Assembly (NCBI RefSeq): GCF_013393945.1
Contig: NZ_CP040300.1
Location: 47,207 to 111,206 of the forward strand
Reading direction: 5' to 3'
Source of the DNA: Nostoc sp. TCL26-01
GTDB lineage: Bacteria > Cyanobacteriota > Cyanobacteriia > Cyanobacteriales > Nostocaceae
Length of the DNA stretch: 64,000 bases
Positions 7,181 through 21,800 of the stretch are shown here, one piece after another; position 1 is the stretch's first letter, and each line of letters opens with the position of its first letter. Under the pieces are notes generated by a model. That model was not told the origin of the DNA. It made no database searches and saw only the letters and a program-made list of their open reading frames with translations. The position numbers and the translations under genes were made by a program.

Positions 7181-9898
7181 TTAAATGACCACAATATTCG
7201 TAGAATCAATCACAGGTTTAGTTGACAGAGTGGCGATTTGAACTTTAAGGCTAGAACCTGTGCCGTCAACATCAAAGAAAAGTGCGCCAGTAGATTGATT
7301 ATAAATAAAGCGATCGCTCTCATCCTTGGCTACTGTTCCTAAAACAAACTGAGTCTCAAACAGAGTACCAGTCACAAGTCCGCCACCAAAACCAGCAGCA
7401 TCAACACGAATCTTATCATCGGTAGAATTAAAGTCTGTGATGGTGTCAATGCCATGACCAATTGGTGAGGAGAAGCTAAAAATATCTTTTCCAGTACCAC
7501 CAGTGAGAGTATCCTTACCAACACCACCAACAAGAATATCATCACCATTATTCCCAGTCAGTTTATCGTTACCACCCAAACCAAAAATAGTATCGTTCCC
7601 AGCACCACCAGAAACATCATCATCACCATTACCACCGATGAAAGTGTCGTTACCACTACCGAGGTCAACAGTTGCATTCTGATAACTACCTAACAATGTG
7701 ATGACATCATTACCACCTTGAGGGTTGTTAATTGGTTCATCTCCCTTCAAGTTGATGAAGAATTTACTATTGTTCATCGTGACTGTAATGTTGTCGTCGC
7801 CGTAACCGCCGGTAATTTTGCCATCAGAACGTGGAGCAGTGTTGGGATTATTATCATTATCCCAGTTGGCAGCAAAGGTAACGTTGATTGTGTCGTTACC
7901 CAAACCACCGTGCGCCCCTAAAATTCCATCAGGATCAGTTATGGTATCGTCGCCATCACCACCAAACATCCGATCAAATCTGCCAGTCCCGCCATCGATA
8001 GTGTCGTTACCAGCTAAACCTTCTATATAATCATCGCCACCAAAGCCGTTGATGATATCTGCACCTGGAGTGCCAGAGAGGGAATTGTTCGTATCATTGC
8101 CAGGAATGACGTTAGAGGCTGTCACTCTCAGAGCAAAAATGTCTGAGGCGGTAGCGCCTTGAGTATCACTGGCTGTGATTTTGATATTCACAATACCCGC
8201 ATTGCTAGTGACGGGAGTGCCGCTAAAGGTACGAGTATTAGTATTAAAACTCAACCAGCTTGGTAAAGGATCACCATTTTCGAGGGTGGCGCTGTAAGTG
8301 AGGGTATCGCCAGCGTCTACATCAGAGAAAGTGTTTTGGGGAATGGTAAAGTTGAAGCTGTTACTGATTGTAGCTGTTTGGTCAGCGATCGCCTGACCCA
8401 AAGTTGGGGCATCATTAGTATTAGCCACTGTCAGGGTGAAGATATCATCAACACTTGCCCCAGAACTATCAGTAGCGGTGAGTGTGATGTTGACACTACC
8501 GACATCACTGTTAGTAGGTGTACTGGCATTGAAAGTCAGCCAGCTTGGTGTAGTTGCCGAGTAGGTGAGTGTGTCGCCGACATCGATGTCGCTGAAAGTG
8601 TTGGCAGGAATTTGCAAGGTGAAGGGGGTATCTTCAGTAGCGGTTTGATTGGCGATCGCATTCCCCAATATCGGTGCATCATTAGTATTAGCCACTGTCA
8701 GGGTGAAGGTATCATCAACACTTGCCCCTGCACTATCAGTGGCGGTGACTGTGATATTAACAGCACCCACATCACTATTTCCAGGAGTCCCGCTAAATGT
8801 GCGAGTTGTGGCATTGAAAGTCAGCCAGCTTGGTGCAGTTGCCGAGTAGGTGAGTGTGTCGCCTGCATCGATGTCGCTGAAAGTGTTGGCAGGAATTTGG
8901 AAGGTGAAGAGGGTATCTTCAGTAGCGGTTTGATTGGCGATCGCACTCCCCAAAGTTGGTGCATCATTAGTATTAGTCACTGTCAGGGTGAAGGTATCAT
9001 CAATGCTTGCCCCTGCATTATCAGTAGCGGTGACTTTAATATTAATAGTACCCACATCACTGTTAGTAGGTGTACCGCTAATAGTCCGAGTTGCGGCAGC
9101 AAAGGTTAGCCAACTTGGTAAAGTTGTAGTGTAAGTCAAAACATTACCAGCATCGGCATCAACAAAAGTGTTTGCTGGGATGACAAAGGTAAAGTTTGTA
9201 TCTTCATTAACACTTTGATCGGCGATGGGGTTAGCAACCGTGGGTGCTTGATTACCTGTGATTTGTTGGTTGCCGAAATCAATACCTGTGCGTACTTCAC
9301 CTGCTGTTAGGTTGATAGTGTGGACTTGATTGATGGTATTATCCGATGTGGTCGTGCCGTTATTGTTATTGTTGTTACCTGGGTTAACGGGATCAGGATT
9401 AGGACTTGTACCACTGAGGCTGAGAATACCTGCCGCCAGTTTCAACAAATCTACGCGGGGGTAATTTTCTCCTGTGTTGGTAACGTTATCATTTTCGTTA
9501 TCACCATCGTTGATAATGACACTGTTGGTATCCAGGAGATTACGGAACTCTGAGACGGTCAATTTACGACCGAGTTTTTCTTGGGCTATCTGTTGTGCTA
9601 GGGTTGCCACACCTGTAATGTAAGCGGTGGCTTGGCTAGTTCCACCCAAGGTAGTTGTCCCACCGTTGGCGTTTGCACCTGTAATTAAGATACCGGGAGC
9701 AAAGATATCTAAAAGATTAGGATCGCGTTGGGAGAAACTAGCGATTTGATCAGCCGTAGTTGTATAATCTATTGCCCCACCGACAAAGTTTTTCGGCCCG
9801 CCAAAGTTACCCGCCCACACTGCACCGACGGCGATCACATTGGGATCGATGGCTGGGTAAGCTAGTCCGGAATTGCTGCTGTATTGGTAGAAACTGTT
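7181..9898 (-). pseudogene. Downstream part of giant RTX/subtilase gene, after in-frame TAG
   Basis: This frame continues the upstream giant ORF without a shift; only one TAG (9899-9901) separates them, and the first in-frame start is GTG at 9838. Order of domains: first the C-terminal half of a subtilase (S8) domain, with N-S-F-Y right after the stop at the expected oxyanion-hole position and GGTSQATAYITGV holding the catalytic Ser (residue 68 from the GTG). Then come four or five dystroglycan/cadherin-like repeats of ~95 residues (each SWLTFN...GTP...TVTATD...DDTFTLTV), RTX calcium-binding nonapeptides (GGxGxD), and a C-terminal DxI/V-rich domain like those that carry type I secretion signals. 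If the TAG is not suppressed, this piece would need internal initiation and would lack Asp and His of the triad. Confidence 0.75.
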
Positions 9899-12800
9899 CT
9901 AAGCGGCGGCGTTGATGATGATATTTTGGGAGGCGATCGCTGCTAATTCATCCCCAATACCATAACGAGAGGTAGCTGTAGTCCAGTTTTGACTATCTCC
10001 GATAGAAAGGTTGACAGATGCAATATTATATGTATTGCTATTAGTTGCTACCCATTGCAAAGCCTTTTCCAAGTCGGCAAAACTACCAGCACCGTTATCT
10101 TTAAAGACTTTTAAGGCGATGATATTAGAATTAGGGGCAACACTACTAAAGATGCTGGCAATGTGAGAACCGTGATTATTTTGATCGCTTGCGTCTGCGT
10201 CGTTGTCAGCAAAGTCGTATTGATAGACGATTTTATCAGCAATGCCGTTATTATCAGCATCAGCCCCAAAGAAGGGATGATTTAAGTCAATCCCAGTGTC
10301 AATAATGACGCTTGTGAAACCATTACCTTTGATGTTAGCAAAGCGACTATCTGCCCAGAAGTTATTCAGGTTAATCAAGGAAATTGCTTGAGAGTCGCCT
10401 GCACTAGTAATCGTGGTACTAGGAGTTTCGAGGGGAGGCGTAACGGTAACATTTGACGGTGCTTCATCATCAATAATTGTGACAGTAGCAATACTTTGAT
10501 TTCCAAGAACCGCGCCACCTGTGGGGTTAGTCAGCTTAATGGTGAAATATTCATTGCCTTCGACTTTGCTATCATTACGAATCTTGATAGCTTGAGAATT
10601 ACCTAACAGGGCATTTTGCACAGAAATGAGTTTGCTGGTTTCATTTTCTGCGAATGTAATTGTAAACGGCACATTATTGAAATCATTATTGACGGAACTA
10701 GCTGCACAACTACAACCAGCAGCCGTACCATCAGTAAAGCTCAGTGTGGCACTAACTGCACTACTGCTGTTACCTGTGCGAGTTACCCAAACTTCTGTGA
10801 TAGCTGTGCCGTCTTCCTTGACTATGTAATTAGCTGCACTAAAGTTGAGTTGTATCTGAGTGCGATCGCCAGGGGAAATAATATCTAAACTGGGAATAGC
10901 CAGGGGAATGTCAGCGTTAGTAGTAGTAATGCTAGTACCGGGGAAAGTTTGCTTCCATCCTGGTTGCTGTACTTCCGCAACAGTGTAAATTCCTGGACGC
11001 AGATTGGTAAATTGATAATTACCGTTAGCGTCGGTGGTGGTTGAGATTTCGCCGTTATCTAATTGTCCGTTGCTGTTGCTGTCAAGATAAATTGTCCAAC
11101 CTTGTAATCCTGGTTCACCTGTATCTTTCACACCGTCGCCATCGATGTCATTCCACTTCATCCCCCGAATTTCGGCATCGTTATCGGTGATGTTGACGGC
11201 GATATCAGGTAAGGTGACATTACTGTAATTGGCATCTATACTGCTGACACTGTGACTGATGCTGCTAGTGTGATTACCTTCAGGAATAGTGTCGTTAACT
11301 GCTGTGACGGTAACTGTTTGGGGAATATTCCAGTTAGCAGAGGTGAAGGTGAGAGTAGTTTTATCGGTGGTAATTTGACTACCAGGATTTAAGGTGATAG
11401 TGACATCTGCTGTAGGTTGAGTTCTCAAGACGAGAGTGTAACTATCAGTGTTACCACCTTCAGTGACGACTGTGCTACCAGCACTTTGAGTTACAGTAAT
11501 GCCAGGAGTAGGAGGTGCAGCAATGGTGAAATTGGTAGTTTTTGCTGCATCTCCAAGATTACCAGCGTTATCTTGAACTGTGGTTGCATCAACCTGTAAC
11601 TCATAAATTCCAGGGGTGTTGAAGTTGCTTAACCCATTGATGCGGTAGGTTGTACCGGAGAGATATGTAACGGTTACAGTGTCAGGGAGGGTGAGATTTT
11701 CCCCGTTGCGTGAGAGGGTGATGTCGTTTTTATCGAAGGTATTTAGGTTGATTTGTTCTGAGAAGCGAACATCAATAAAGTCAACAGGGGTAATAACAGA
11801 GTTTTGCGGAACGTTGAGGAATTCAGTAATTGTTGGTTGAGTGACATCAGCAAACAGACTTAAAGTAGTTGTCGTGATATTTCCAGCAACATCTTGCACT
11901 CGCACATCCACATCTCTGCTACCGGGAGAGGGGAGTTGAATGTCACCGCTAAAGCTAGTGCCGGTGACAGTTGCTTGTCCTAAAATTTGGGCGGTGGTTT
12001 TATCAATCAGGGAGACACGTAAACCCGCTTCACCCAAATCACCAGTGACAGTCACCGAAGTACTATTAACCCGAATTTGCCCGAATTGGTTGAGGACTCC
12101 CAAACTAGCCGAGGCTGTCTGCAAGCTATTTGGGGATGGGGTAGCTGTGACAGCAACATTAGTAGGAACAGTCGGTGCAACAGTATCCATCACCCAAGTT
12201 TCGGACTGTGTACCTGTACCCGCGTTACCAGATAAATCTTGAATACCGCTACCGTTGACGGTGAGGATGTAATTTCCATCTGTTGTAGTTAACCCACTTA
12301 GTCCATTGATGCGGTAGGTGGTATCGTTAACGGCGGTGACGGTGACAGCGTTAGTAATTAAATTCGTGCCACTGTTGCGAGTCAGGGTGATATCTTGCCA
12401 AGTGAAGGTGCTAAGGTCGATTTTTTCTGAGAAGATGACGTTGAGAGAAGAGACAGGTTGATTGCGGGGGTCAGCCAACAAATCTACAATGTCGGTAACT
12501 ATCGGTGCAGTGGTATCAGCGTTACCTGTAGCTGTTTTAATCCAGGTTTCGCTAACTGCGCCTGTACCGAATTTACCGCCAATGTCTGCAATTCCGGCTG
12601 CATTAACTGTGAGTAGATAAGTACCATCTATGTTAGTTAAGTTACTCAGTCCGGTAATTTGGAAACGGGTAGGAGATTGGGCGACAATGGTGACAGCACT
12701 AGTAATCAGATTTGCCCCACCGTTAAGAGTTAACGTAATATCGCTGCTATCAAATGTGTCAATTTTAACTGCTTCTGAGAAGTCAACAGCGATGGCATTT

Positions 12801-15800
12801 ACAGGAGTGGAACGGGGGTCTGGGGTGACATCGATGATGTCGGTGATGCTGGGGCCGCCTGGAGTGTAGATGACGGTGTAGGTGGTGTTGCCTGCGGTAG
12901 AATTGCGATCGAGGAAATGCAGAATATTTTCGTAGACGGGACGACCTGTAGCGGGGAAGGTGCGGTCTGTTGTCCAAACATTATCTAGTTTGACTTCTGT
13001 ACCATCAGCACGCAATACCTTCTGGATATCAAATTGGGCGTTGCTGGGGTCAGCGAGGCGGAAATAATTCCAACCTGCGTTAACAGTAGTGGAAATCTGT
13101 ACGCTGAGGTCACTCAGAGTTGCAGGTGCATCGGCGGTGATACTAGTTGCAGCGTTGACGGGTGCTGTTCCCCCCTGACTGAAGTAGAGAGTATCAGGAG
13201 TGAATTTCGCGTCAAAGATATCGTTAACTAAAAAGTCGGGGAGTCCGTCATCAGTTGGTTGGGTGACTTGGACTTTGTGAATTAATTCGTGAATTTTGAC
13301 ATCTTTAATTAAGGAAAGTTCAGCCTTACCGAGATTATTGATATGTTCAAAGGTAGCTTTGTACTCAATGAATTTACCTTGCAGGGAAGATTTCAGCAAC
13401 CAGTCAGCAACGGCGGTTTGTCCGGCGGCAATATTGCCGAAATCTACTGTTAAAGAAGGACTGACACCAGTACCATTCACTTCCGAACCGATAATTTGGA
13501 AGTCTACCAGCAGACCTTTTTCATTATCAATAATCTTCGGTTGACCAGAGGTAATTTTTAAATTCTTCGCTTCCCCTTTGCCTTCGTTTCTCACTAATAC
13601 AGCTAGGGAGTAAGGAACGGAGGTTTCAATAATATCATCGGTGAAGGGGTCATCAGCGAAAACATCTCGTTGATGGAAGTAGTCGAGATACAGTTCCGCT
13701 TGGGGGTAAACGGTGATGGGAGCAGCAAGCAAGGGAACTATTATTTGACTGCCATTTTCAGTGTAGCTGAGAGTCCCACCGATGGTGTATTGGCTGGGAA
13801 TTTCCGGTGCTGCGAGGTTAGTGGGGATAAATGTCCATTGGGCGGAACCGATACCTTCATCTACACTAGTTGTCGGGTCATCGCCTCTGAGGATACCCGT
13901 ACCATCAACGGCGGTAATATTTTTGAGAATGGGGTTGGTGATACCGAATAAGTCGTTGACAATTCTGCCGTTTGCATCTTTGATTTGAAGAGTAACAGAG
14001 AGGTTTTCCAGGTTGCTGCTGTTGCCGTTTTCGATTTCCAGTGCGCCCAAGAAGGCGGCACGAGTCATTACTGCCTCTTGGTCAATTTTGATTTTGACCG
14101 TAGCGCAGACCCCTCCTTCACCACTGAGAGATTCGTATAACTCATTACTTAAACCCAGCGTGGCATCATACAAGTCTTCGTAACCTTCACTTTCAAGAAC
14201 TGTCTTGAATTGATCAATCTGGGATTCAAGGGTTTGCAACTGATCAATTGCCATGAAATCTGGGTTTTGATCTGCACTCAGGTCTGCTTTACTGAAGATT
14301 CCTTGGCTGTAATACTCTATGTTGCGATTCCATCGAGCAATAAATTTATTGACATCATCTGCTGTTAATGGTTGCGGAAAGTCTAAAATTAGAAGTTGTT
14401 CCCGCTCCGTATCGGATATTTTAAACTTCTCAATGGTATCGCCTTGAGCATATTCTTTAAAAGCCTGATGCCAAGCTTGCAAAATGGGCTGGTTTTCATC
14501 ACTTACTTTAAGCCAAACCGCATCCCCATAGTAGTTTAAGGCAACTTCATTCAGAACATCCCAGTAGGTTGTATATCGCTGTAGAGTCTGGAGTCCACTA
14601 GCAACATTGGCAGGAGTAAGAGCATTTATGGTTAAGCTCAGTCCCTCAGGCCCATCACCACCGCCACCATCACCACCAAATCCTTCAAAACAGAGGTTTT
14701 CTAAACAGTCCAGAGGTTCTGGTGGGTCACAAATTTCTGACGGTTTAGGAAGCTCAAGATAGTTTCCTTCTTTAAAGTCTTTGATACCATTGGCAATATT
14801 AACCCAGCAGTTAATTCCACCTACAACTGCGCCAATTAACCCTTTAGCTTTGCCGCCTAATGAACGGATAATACAGGAAAGAGCTTGAAGATTTTTCTCC
14901 TTGCATGGGTCACAGTTAGAGTCTTGTAAGTTTACTTCAATCGGGGTGACACGACTACCAGTGCCACCGCCACCACCGCCATTACCGCCACCCCACCAGC
15001 CGCCACCGCCACCCCACCAGCCACCACCGCCGCTACCCCCACCGCCAGGAGTGGTACAGTTACCTTCTACATTAAAAATAGGAATAGGGATATCTCGTGT
15101 AATTTCTTCCCCAGCACACTCATAGGAATAATCGATACTGGCTGAAATGCTACAGGGAACAGAGGGGGTTGATTGTATGGCGAGTTCCCCACCCGCAGGA
15201 GTTAGGGTATCAAAGTCGGCAATGCGGGTAATCCGCACAGGGACGGTGATAGAACTTTTCGCCGCTAGAGTATCAATATTATTTATGAGAGCTTCGATTT
15301 TGTAGAAGGGGTGATCACCAAAGTCTAAATCAATGTCATGAGCAGAAATCAAACCATGATTTGTGGCGGTAACATTAATTTGCATTACCTGACCAACCAC
15401 CTGCAATTGATCTAAATCAATGAAACTAGGTTCAATGACTACCGTAGGAATAGGAACATTAGTTTCAAAAACACTTTCAATGCTGATCGTATATTGATCC
15501 TGAATTTCTGTCGGTGTTACCGTCCAGGTATATTTAACTGTTTGGCGAGACAAGAAAGCTTGAACGTTTTCAGTTTCTCCTGCTTCGATATAAATATTTT
15601 TCTCATAGGAGTCGTGACTATCGGCACTAATCCGTAGTTTATAATATCCCTCGGCTAAATCCGTTTTTGATAAAACTCCATCAGCATCTTGTTCAGAAAA
15701 GATTACCCTGCCACTAAACGGATCGATCAGTGAAATTGTGGCATTTGCTAACCTTGGTGAACCTTCAGTAAAGAAGAATAATTCATCGACTACATTAATA

Positions 15801-18800
15801 CTTAGATTGCCTTTCGCCTCTGAAACCGCACGGAAATTGAAAGGTAATCTTAACGATGTCTCCGCACCTGCAATTACTAAATCGCCGTTATAAACTGTTA
15901 ATTCTTGAGTTGCAGATGGTTGTAATAACACGGAAACCTTAGCAGACTCACCTGGATTTAGTGAAGGTATTTCTACAGGAGAAGCTAACTTTAACCAAGG
16001 TGCTTCTGGAAGCAATATATCTAACGCCCCAGAAGCAATTCCCCCTTGGTTAGTCACGGTAAATTCAACTAATGTTTGTCCTCCCCGCAGCATACTAGCT
16101 TGTAAGGTGCTGGTATCAGCTACTAATCGCGGTAGAATTTGCTCGACATTCACTGTTACAGGTAAAGTGGCTGTAACTCCTTCGGTGGTATTGAGACGAA
16201 TTTGTAACTGGTCGTAGAGTAAGCTGTCATCAGGAACAGTGATGTTGTAGTTGACTGTGATTTCTTCGTTCCCGGCGAGGCTGGTTTTTTGTGGTGTAAC
16301 TTCTACAGTCCAATTACTCGGCGCATCAACGATACTTGCAGTTAGTCCTGATAAGCCGATATTACTTAGGTTTTGCAGTTTGACTTGTCCATTAAAGGTT
16401 GTTCCTTCAACAATTTTTTGCGTTACCTGCTGCAAAAATTGGTCATTCTGCTCAAACCGCATTCCTATTAGAGTAAATTGGTCTTCGGCGGCGTTATCTT
16501 CATTAGCAAAACCGGGGAAATAAGCGTTAATGTTGTAAGTCCCTGCTTCACCAGGGAGGGGATTAAACTGTCTAACAAAGTTACCGTTTGCATCGGTAAA
16601 TGAATCAAATTCTCGAATTGTGCCTTTATTTTCTACCCTGACTTTGACAAATTCATAAGCTACAGGAGAATTATCGATGTTACTAATAGCTTGTCCACGC
16701 AAGATGACAGAATTTCCGGCTAAACCCGTCTCTGTATCTGTGTAAACTATAGCTCGATAGGCTGGTGTGACTGTAAATGGTGTAATGGTTGTATTATTAT
16801 TCTCACCAATTCCTACCCCTTCATTGACTGTATTACCTGTGTCGGTGCTGGCAATTAAATAATACTGTCCAGGAGTGCGTGGTGTAAAATAGGTGACGGT
16901 GCGATTGTAAGATAAACCTGGTGCAAAGTTAGCCGGATTTTCTGCACTGCCTAAACCAAATTCACCTAATAATGTATCATTAGCATCGAGTTTGTTATCT
17001 GTAGATAGATAAACTCTGTCTTTCCAACTTCCTGATGCGTTGATAGTGCCATTATTAGTAACAGTGTAGGTAAATTGAGATTGTCTACCTGTATAGGTTG
17101 GTTGAATTCCTTGTAAATTAGTGACAGTTAAATCGGGGACATTGATATCAGTCACTTCTAAGCTATCTGTACCACTATTTAACCCATTAGCTGAAGCTGT
17201 AATATTGACTGTCTGACTACCATCATTAATCCCATCACTAACTCCAGTAATTGCAAATGTTGCGGAAGTTTGTCCAGCCGCAATTGTGACTGTGTTGGGA
17301 ACTGTGGCTTCTGTTGTATCGCTAGAATTGAGGGTGACAACTAATTCACTAGTTGTATTTGTATTCCGAGTAATAGTGGCTGTGGCTGTTCCTGTTTCTG
17401 AAATAAAGTCCCGATCAATGGTTAATTTTAAACTGGGACTTTCGTTATCAATGACATTTAAATTAGCAGTGGCATTTCCTGTTTGTAAGGCTACATTTGT
17501 GTTTGTATAGACAGGTTTCGCTGTAATAATTACAGGTTGTGTACCATCAACAATCGTGTCATCAACGCCTTGAATTTCAAAGGTAGCTGATGCTTGATTA
17601 GCTGCAATGGTGACTGTAGCAGGGACAGTTGCTTCTGTAGTATCACTGCTAGATAGTTGCACTACTAAGGGGATATCGGTAACGATATTGCGGGTGATGG
17701 TGGCGATCGCTTTCCCACCATTCTCATTTATATTAGTAGTATCAACCGTTAAACTTAAGGTGACTGCATCATTATCAATCACCGCAACACTATCTGAACC
17801 ACTGATAAATCCCTGTGCTGAGGCAATAATACTGTAATTTTTCGGCAGTTCCAGGAGATTATCATCAACAGCCGTGATACTAAAGTTAACCGAATTTGCT
17901 CCCACCGGAATTGTCACGGTTGTCGGTACGGTAATTTGGGTATTATCGCTATTAACTAAGGTGACAGTCAGAGGTGTTGTGGTGTCGGTGTTGCGGGTGA
18001 CTGTTCCCTGAATGGTGTTGCCTTCGTTAACTTGTTCAGCAGTAATATTAACGGTTAATGTCGGTTTAAAATCATTGTCGATAACATTGACAACTGCACT
18101 GTTTTGTGTTCCAATTGTTGCGCCATTGGTAGGATTAGCAAGAGTTAAATTGATGGTTTCACTGCTTTCTAAATTACTGTCATCAATGATGGGGATGGTG
18201 ACAGTTCTACTAGTTTCGCCATCGGCAAAGTTAACGATAATTGAGTTATTGTTATAGTCACTACCTGCTGTTGCTGTGCCATTTGTGAGGTCAACTCTGA
18301 CACTAACTGCACCATCACTTCCCCCTGTGCGAGTTAAAGTTACGGCACTTACAGGCGTACCATTTTCATTAATCGAATAGCTAGCGTTGCTAAACTGAAT
18401 TACTCCAGCTAAGACATCATTATCAACAATGTTTAAAACGGCTGTTTTCTGAGTTCCTAATGTTGCGCCGTTAGTAGGATTAGCTAAAGTTAAATTGATG
18501 GTTTCTGTCGCCTCGAATACTGAGTCATTAATGATGGGAATCGCAACAGTTCTACTAGTTTCTCCCGCCGCAAAGTTAACAGTAATGGGGGTATTAGTAT
18601 AGTCAGAAGGTACTGTTGCTGTACCATCAGTTAGTTGAATAATTGCGGAGACAGCAGTACTAGTTACACCACTGCGTACTACTGTAACTTGGTTAATGGC
18701 TGTCCCATCTTCATTAATACTGAAACTGCTATTAGCAAAGGCTAGCTGTATATCATTATCGATAATTACCAAATTTGCATTCTGTTGACTACCGAGAATT

Positions 18801-21800
18801 GCACCACCAGTAGGATTAGTCAAGGTGAGGTTAATTGTCTCATTCCCCTCAACTAAAGTATCGTTGGTGATAGGAATAGTCACGGTTTTACTGGTTTCGC
18901 CATTGGCAAAATCGACAGTAATGGCAGTATTAGTATAGTCAGCAGGAGCGATCGCACTCCCGTTACTAGGTGTCAAAGTAACGCTAACTGCGCCGCTTGC
19001 ACCGCCTGTCCGGGTAATAGTCACAGCCGCAACAGGTGTACCGTCTTCATTGATGCTGTAGTTGGGACTGGTGAACGCGAGAGTTCCAGGTAAGGGATCG
19101 TTATCAATAATCGTTAATAGGGCAGTATTTTGTACGCCAATGGTTGCGCCACCTGTGACATTGCTGAGGGTTAAATTGATGGTTTCATTGGGTTCGGAAA
19201 CAGCATCGTTAACTATAGGAATGGCAAATGTCTTAGTAATTTCCCCGTTAGCAAAGTTAACTATAATTGGGTTGCTATTAAAGTCGCTAGGTGCTGTTGC
19301 TGTACCGTTACTAGGAGTTAAGGTAACACTAACTGCACCATCACTACCACCAGTCCGATTAATAGTAATTGCTGTGACAGGTGTACCATTTTCATTGATG
19401 CTATAGTTAGCTGCACTAAAGGCGATCGCACCAGGACGAGCATCGTTATCGACAATAGTTAAAGTCGCTGTTTTTTGAGTTCCCAGAGATGCGCCATTCG
19501 TAGGGTTAATCAGGGTAAGATTGACAGTCTCATTGGGTTCAAAAATCGTATCGTTAACGATGGGGATAGTAACGATTTTACTTGTTTCGCCATCAGCAAA
19601 GTTAACAATAATGTTAGAGTTGTCATAATCATTAGGAGCTGTGGCTGTACCATTAGTTAGAGCCAAAGTTATACTAACTGCACCAACAGTTCCCTGTTCA
19701 CGGGTAATTGTAATGGTGGCGTTGTTACTTTCAGAAGTGCTAAAAGTAGGCTGACTAAAAGAAAGTAAACCCGATTCGTTTTGCGCTTCGATGAAAACAC
19801 TGGAATTAAGATTTAATCCTGTAACTCCTTCAATAATGGCAATGAGTTCATCGGGTTCGCCAGTGGGTTTGTTAATGTAAATTGCCGTGCCAGTGATGCC
19901 AGTGATGGGAGATATCCCCAGGATGTAGTTAGTTTTTGGGCCTGTGAGTTGGATGATATCTTCATTAGCGTTAAAGCCAACAATCCGGGCGTAATCTGTT
20001 GTCCCTACGGTGGTAGTGTTGCCATCATCATAGAAGGTAGTAGCTGCATTACCGATAATGTAAATGTCTCCACTTGCACCACCTTGGAGGGTGTCAATTT
20101 CTCCCAATCCTGGGTTGAGAGCGTTTTGAGCTACACCAATCAGGCGATCGCTTCCACCCGCAGCACTTATGGTATCATTACCTGCACCACCAATAATCGT
20201 GTCATTGCCGTCACCTGTGCGAATGTTATCATTGGCTGCTGTGCCAGTAATCTGAAATCGCTCGATGTTGGAGAAAGATACTTGGTCGTAATCAGAGAAG
20301 TTATTAGCCTGCCTGTAAGCGAAGTAATTACCGTTAAATCCACCTGCACCGTTGCTACCGACGGAGCTATTAATCCCTGCTGCTGGTGATGTCCCGGTGT
20401 AGTTGTTACTGGAGTAATCCACTATTAATAGATCATTCCCTGCCCCACCATCTACGTTGTCAATTCCTAATCCACTGTTAATTGTGTCGTCGCCTGCTCC
20501 AGTGCTAATGCTGTTGTTTGTGTCTTGGCTAAAGCTGATGACATCGTTGCCACTACCAGTAGTTAGGTTGGTAAACAGTTCAATGTTGGTGACACTTGTG
20601 CCATCTGCTAGGGTGATGGCAGTTTGAGTTATACCAGTATCACCGACATTGATAGCCGTAGTTAGTGTACTGAAGTTGGCATCGACTAGAGTATCTGTTC
20701 CCTCTCCGCCATCAATAATATTGATGCCTGTTCCTGCGGTAATCGTGTCATTTCCTAAACCACCCGCAATGGTGTCGTTGCCGCTACCGCTAGTGATAGT
20801 GTCGTTACCATCACCACCTGTGATGTTGTTGTTCCCATTCCCTGCATTGATGGTGTCATTACCTGCACCACCAATAATCGTGTCATTGCCGTCACCTGTG
20901 CGAATGTTATCATTGGCTGCTGTGCCAGTAATCTGAAATCGCTCGATGTTGGAGAAAGATACTTGGTCGTAATCAGAGAAGTTATTAGCCTGCCTGTAAG
21001 CGAAGTAATTACCGTTAAATCCACCTGCACCGTTGCTACCGACGGAGCTATTAATCCCTGCTGCTGGTGATGTCCCGGTGTAGGTGTTACTGGAGTAATC
21101 CACTATTAATAGATCATTCCCTGCCCCACCATCTACGTTGTCAATTCCTAATCCACTGTTAATTGTGTCGTCGCCTGCTCCAGTGCTAATGCTGTTGTTT
21201 GTGTCTTGGCTAAAGCTGATGACATCGTTGCCACTACCAGTAGTTAGGTTGGTAAACAGTTCAATGTTGGTGACACTTGTGCCATCTGCTAGGGTGATGG
21301 CAGTTTGAGTTATACCAGTATCACCGACATTGATAGCCGTAGTTAGTGTACTGAAGTTGGCATCGACTAGAGTATCTGTTCCCTCTCCGCCATCAATAAT
21401 ATTGATGCCTGTTCCTGCGGTAATCGTGTCATTTCCTAAACCACCCGCAATGGTGTCGTTGCCGCTACCGCTAGTGATAGTGTCGTTACCATCACCACCT
21501 GTGATGTTGTTGTTCCCATTCCCTGCATTGATGGTGTCATTACCTGCACCACCAATAATCGTGTCATTGCCGTCACCTGTGCGAATGTTATCATTGGCTG
21601 CTGTGCCAGTAATCTGAAATCGCTCGATGTTGGAGAAAGATACTTGGTCGTAATCAGAGAAGTTATTAGCCTGCCTGTAAGCGAAGTAATTACCGTTAAA
21701 TCCACCTGCACCGTTGCTACCGACGGAGCTATTAATCCCTGCTGCTGGTGATGTCCCGGTGTAGGTGTTGCTGGAGTAATCCACTATTAACAAGTCATTC

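Noticed and set aside
8336..9109. Plus-strand 257-codon ORF inside the giant gene
   Set aside because: It is the antisense of repetitive cadherin-like coding DNA; the composition is an artefact of the repeats.
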